6,693 nucleotides of DNA from Flammeovirgaceae bacterium UBA4659 (GTDB lineage Bacteria; Bacteroidota; Bacteroidia; Cytophagales; Cyclobacteriaceae). Location of the stretch: NCBI GenBank assembly GCA_002405445.1, contig DHLV01000289.1, forward strand, positions 622 through 7,314, given 5' to 3'. The position numbers and the translations under genes are program-made. The notes beneath the pieces are model-generated. The model saw only the letters and a program-made list of their open reading frames with translations. It had not been told where the DNA came from and did no database searches. This document shows, one piece after another, positions 6,643-6,693 of this stretch (position 1 is its first letter; every line of letters begins with the position of its first letter).

Positions 6643-6693
6643 CACAAACCACCGAAGAAAATTTTCAGCTCCTGAGTTCCTCGGTTTTTTGTG
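6643..6693. repeat. Long imperfect inverted repeat at the right window edge
   Basis: The left arm (6643-6659, CACAAACCACCGAAGAA) and right arm (6677-6693, TTCCTCGGTTTTTTGTG) pair at 14 of 17 positions. The 17-base loop contains a second stem, TCAG-ctc-CTGA (6665-6675). The pairing is slightly better on the minus strand, where one mismatch becomes G-U. It could be a terminator for a gene to the right, or the end of an interspersed repeat. The right arm reaches the last base, so the full extent is not visible. Confidence 0.55.

Overview
The window looks like chromosomal DNA of a Bacteroidota member, most likely a Cytophagales-type bacterium. The reasons are an 803-residue two-domain FtsX/MacB permease of the type abundant in that phylum, a full-length DUF4105/Lnb protein with five C-terminal membrane segments, a SPASM-type radical SAM protein of a kind I associate with Bacteroidota, and weak or absent Shine-Dalgarno sequences. 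Assignment below phylum level is inference.

Layout, left to right. Positions 1-551 hold no gene I can support, only short inverted repeats. A small exported protein (552-977, +) consists of a signal peptide and two ungapped 42-residue repeats; I do not recognise the family. A 384-base gap separates it from the convergent permease gene (1362-3773, -). Next comes a 517-base gap (3774-4290) with two touching perfect stem-loops and a doubtful pair of small overlapping frames. Then comes the radical SAM/SPASM gene (4291-5310, -). A 70-base divergent intergenic region follows, and then the DUF4105/Lnb gene (5381-6547, +). The last 146 bases carry hairpins, including a 17-nt imperfect inverted repeat whose right arm ends exactly at the window edge.

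The genes do not form one obvious pathway. The Lnb-like protein probably acts in lipoprotein maturation at the inner membrane. The permease belongs to a superfamily that includes lipoprotein and peptide exporters, but no ATPase gene is visible. The radical SAM enzyme has no visible precursor peptide or partner. Coding density is low, with three gaps of about 380-550 bases. I see no CRISPR array, tRNA, rRNA, transposase or phage gene. The strongest candidates for something undescribed are the two-repeat exported protein and the structured non-coding stretches at 4069-4103 and 6643-6693.
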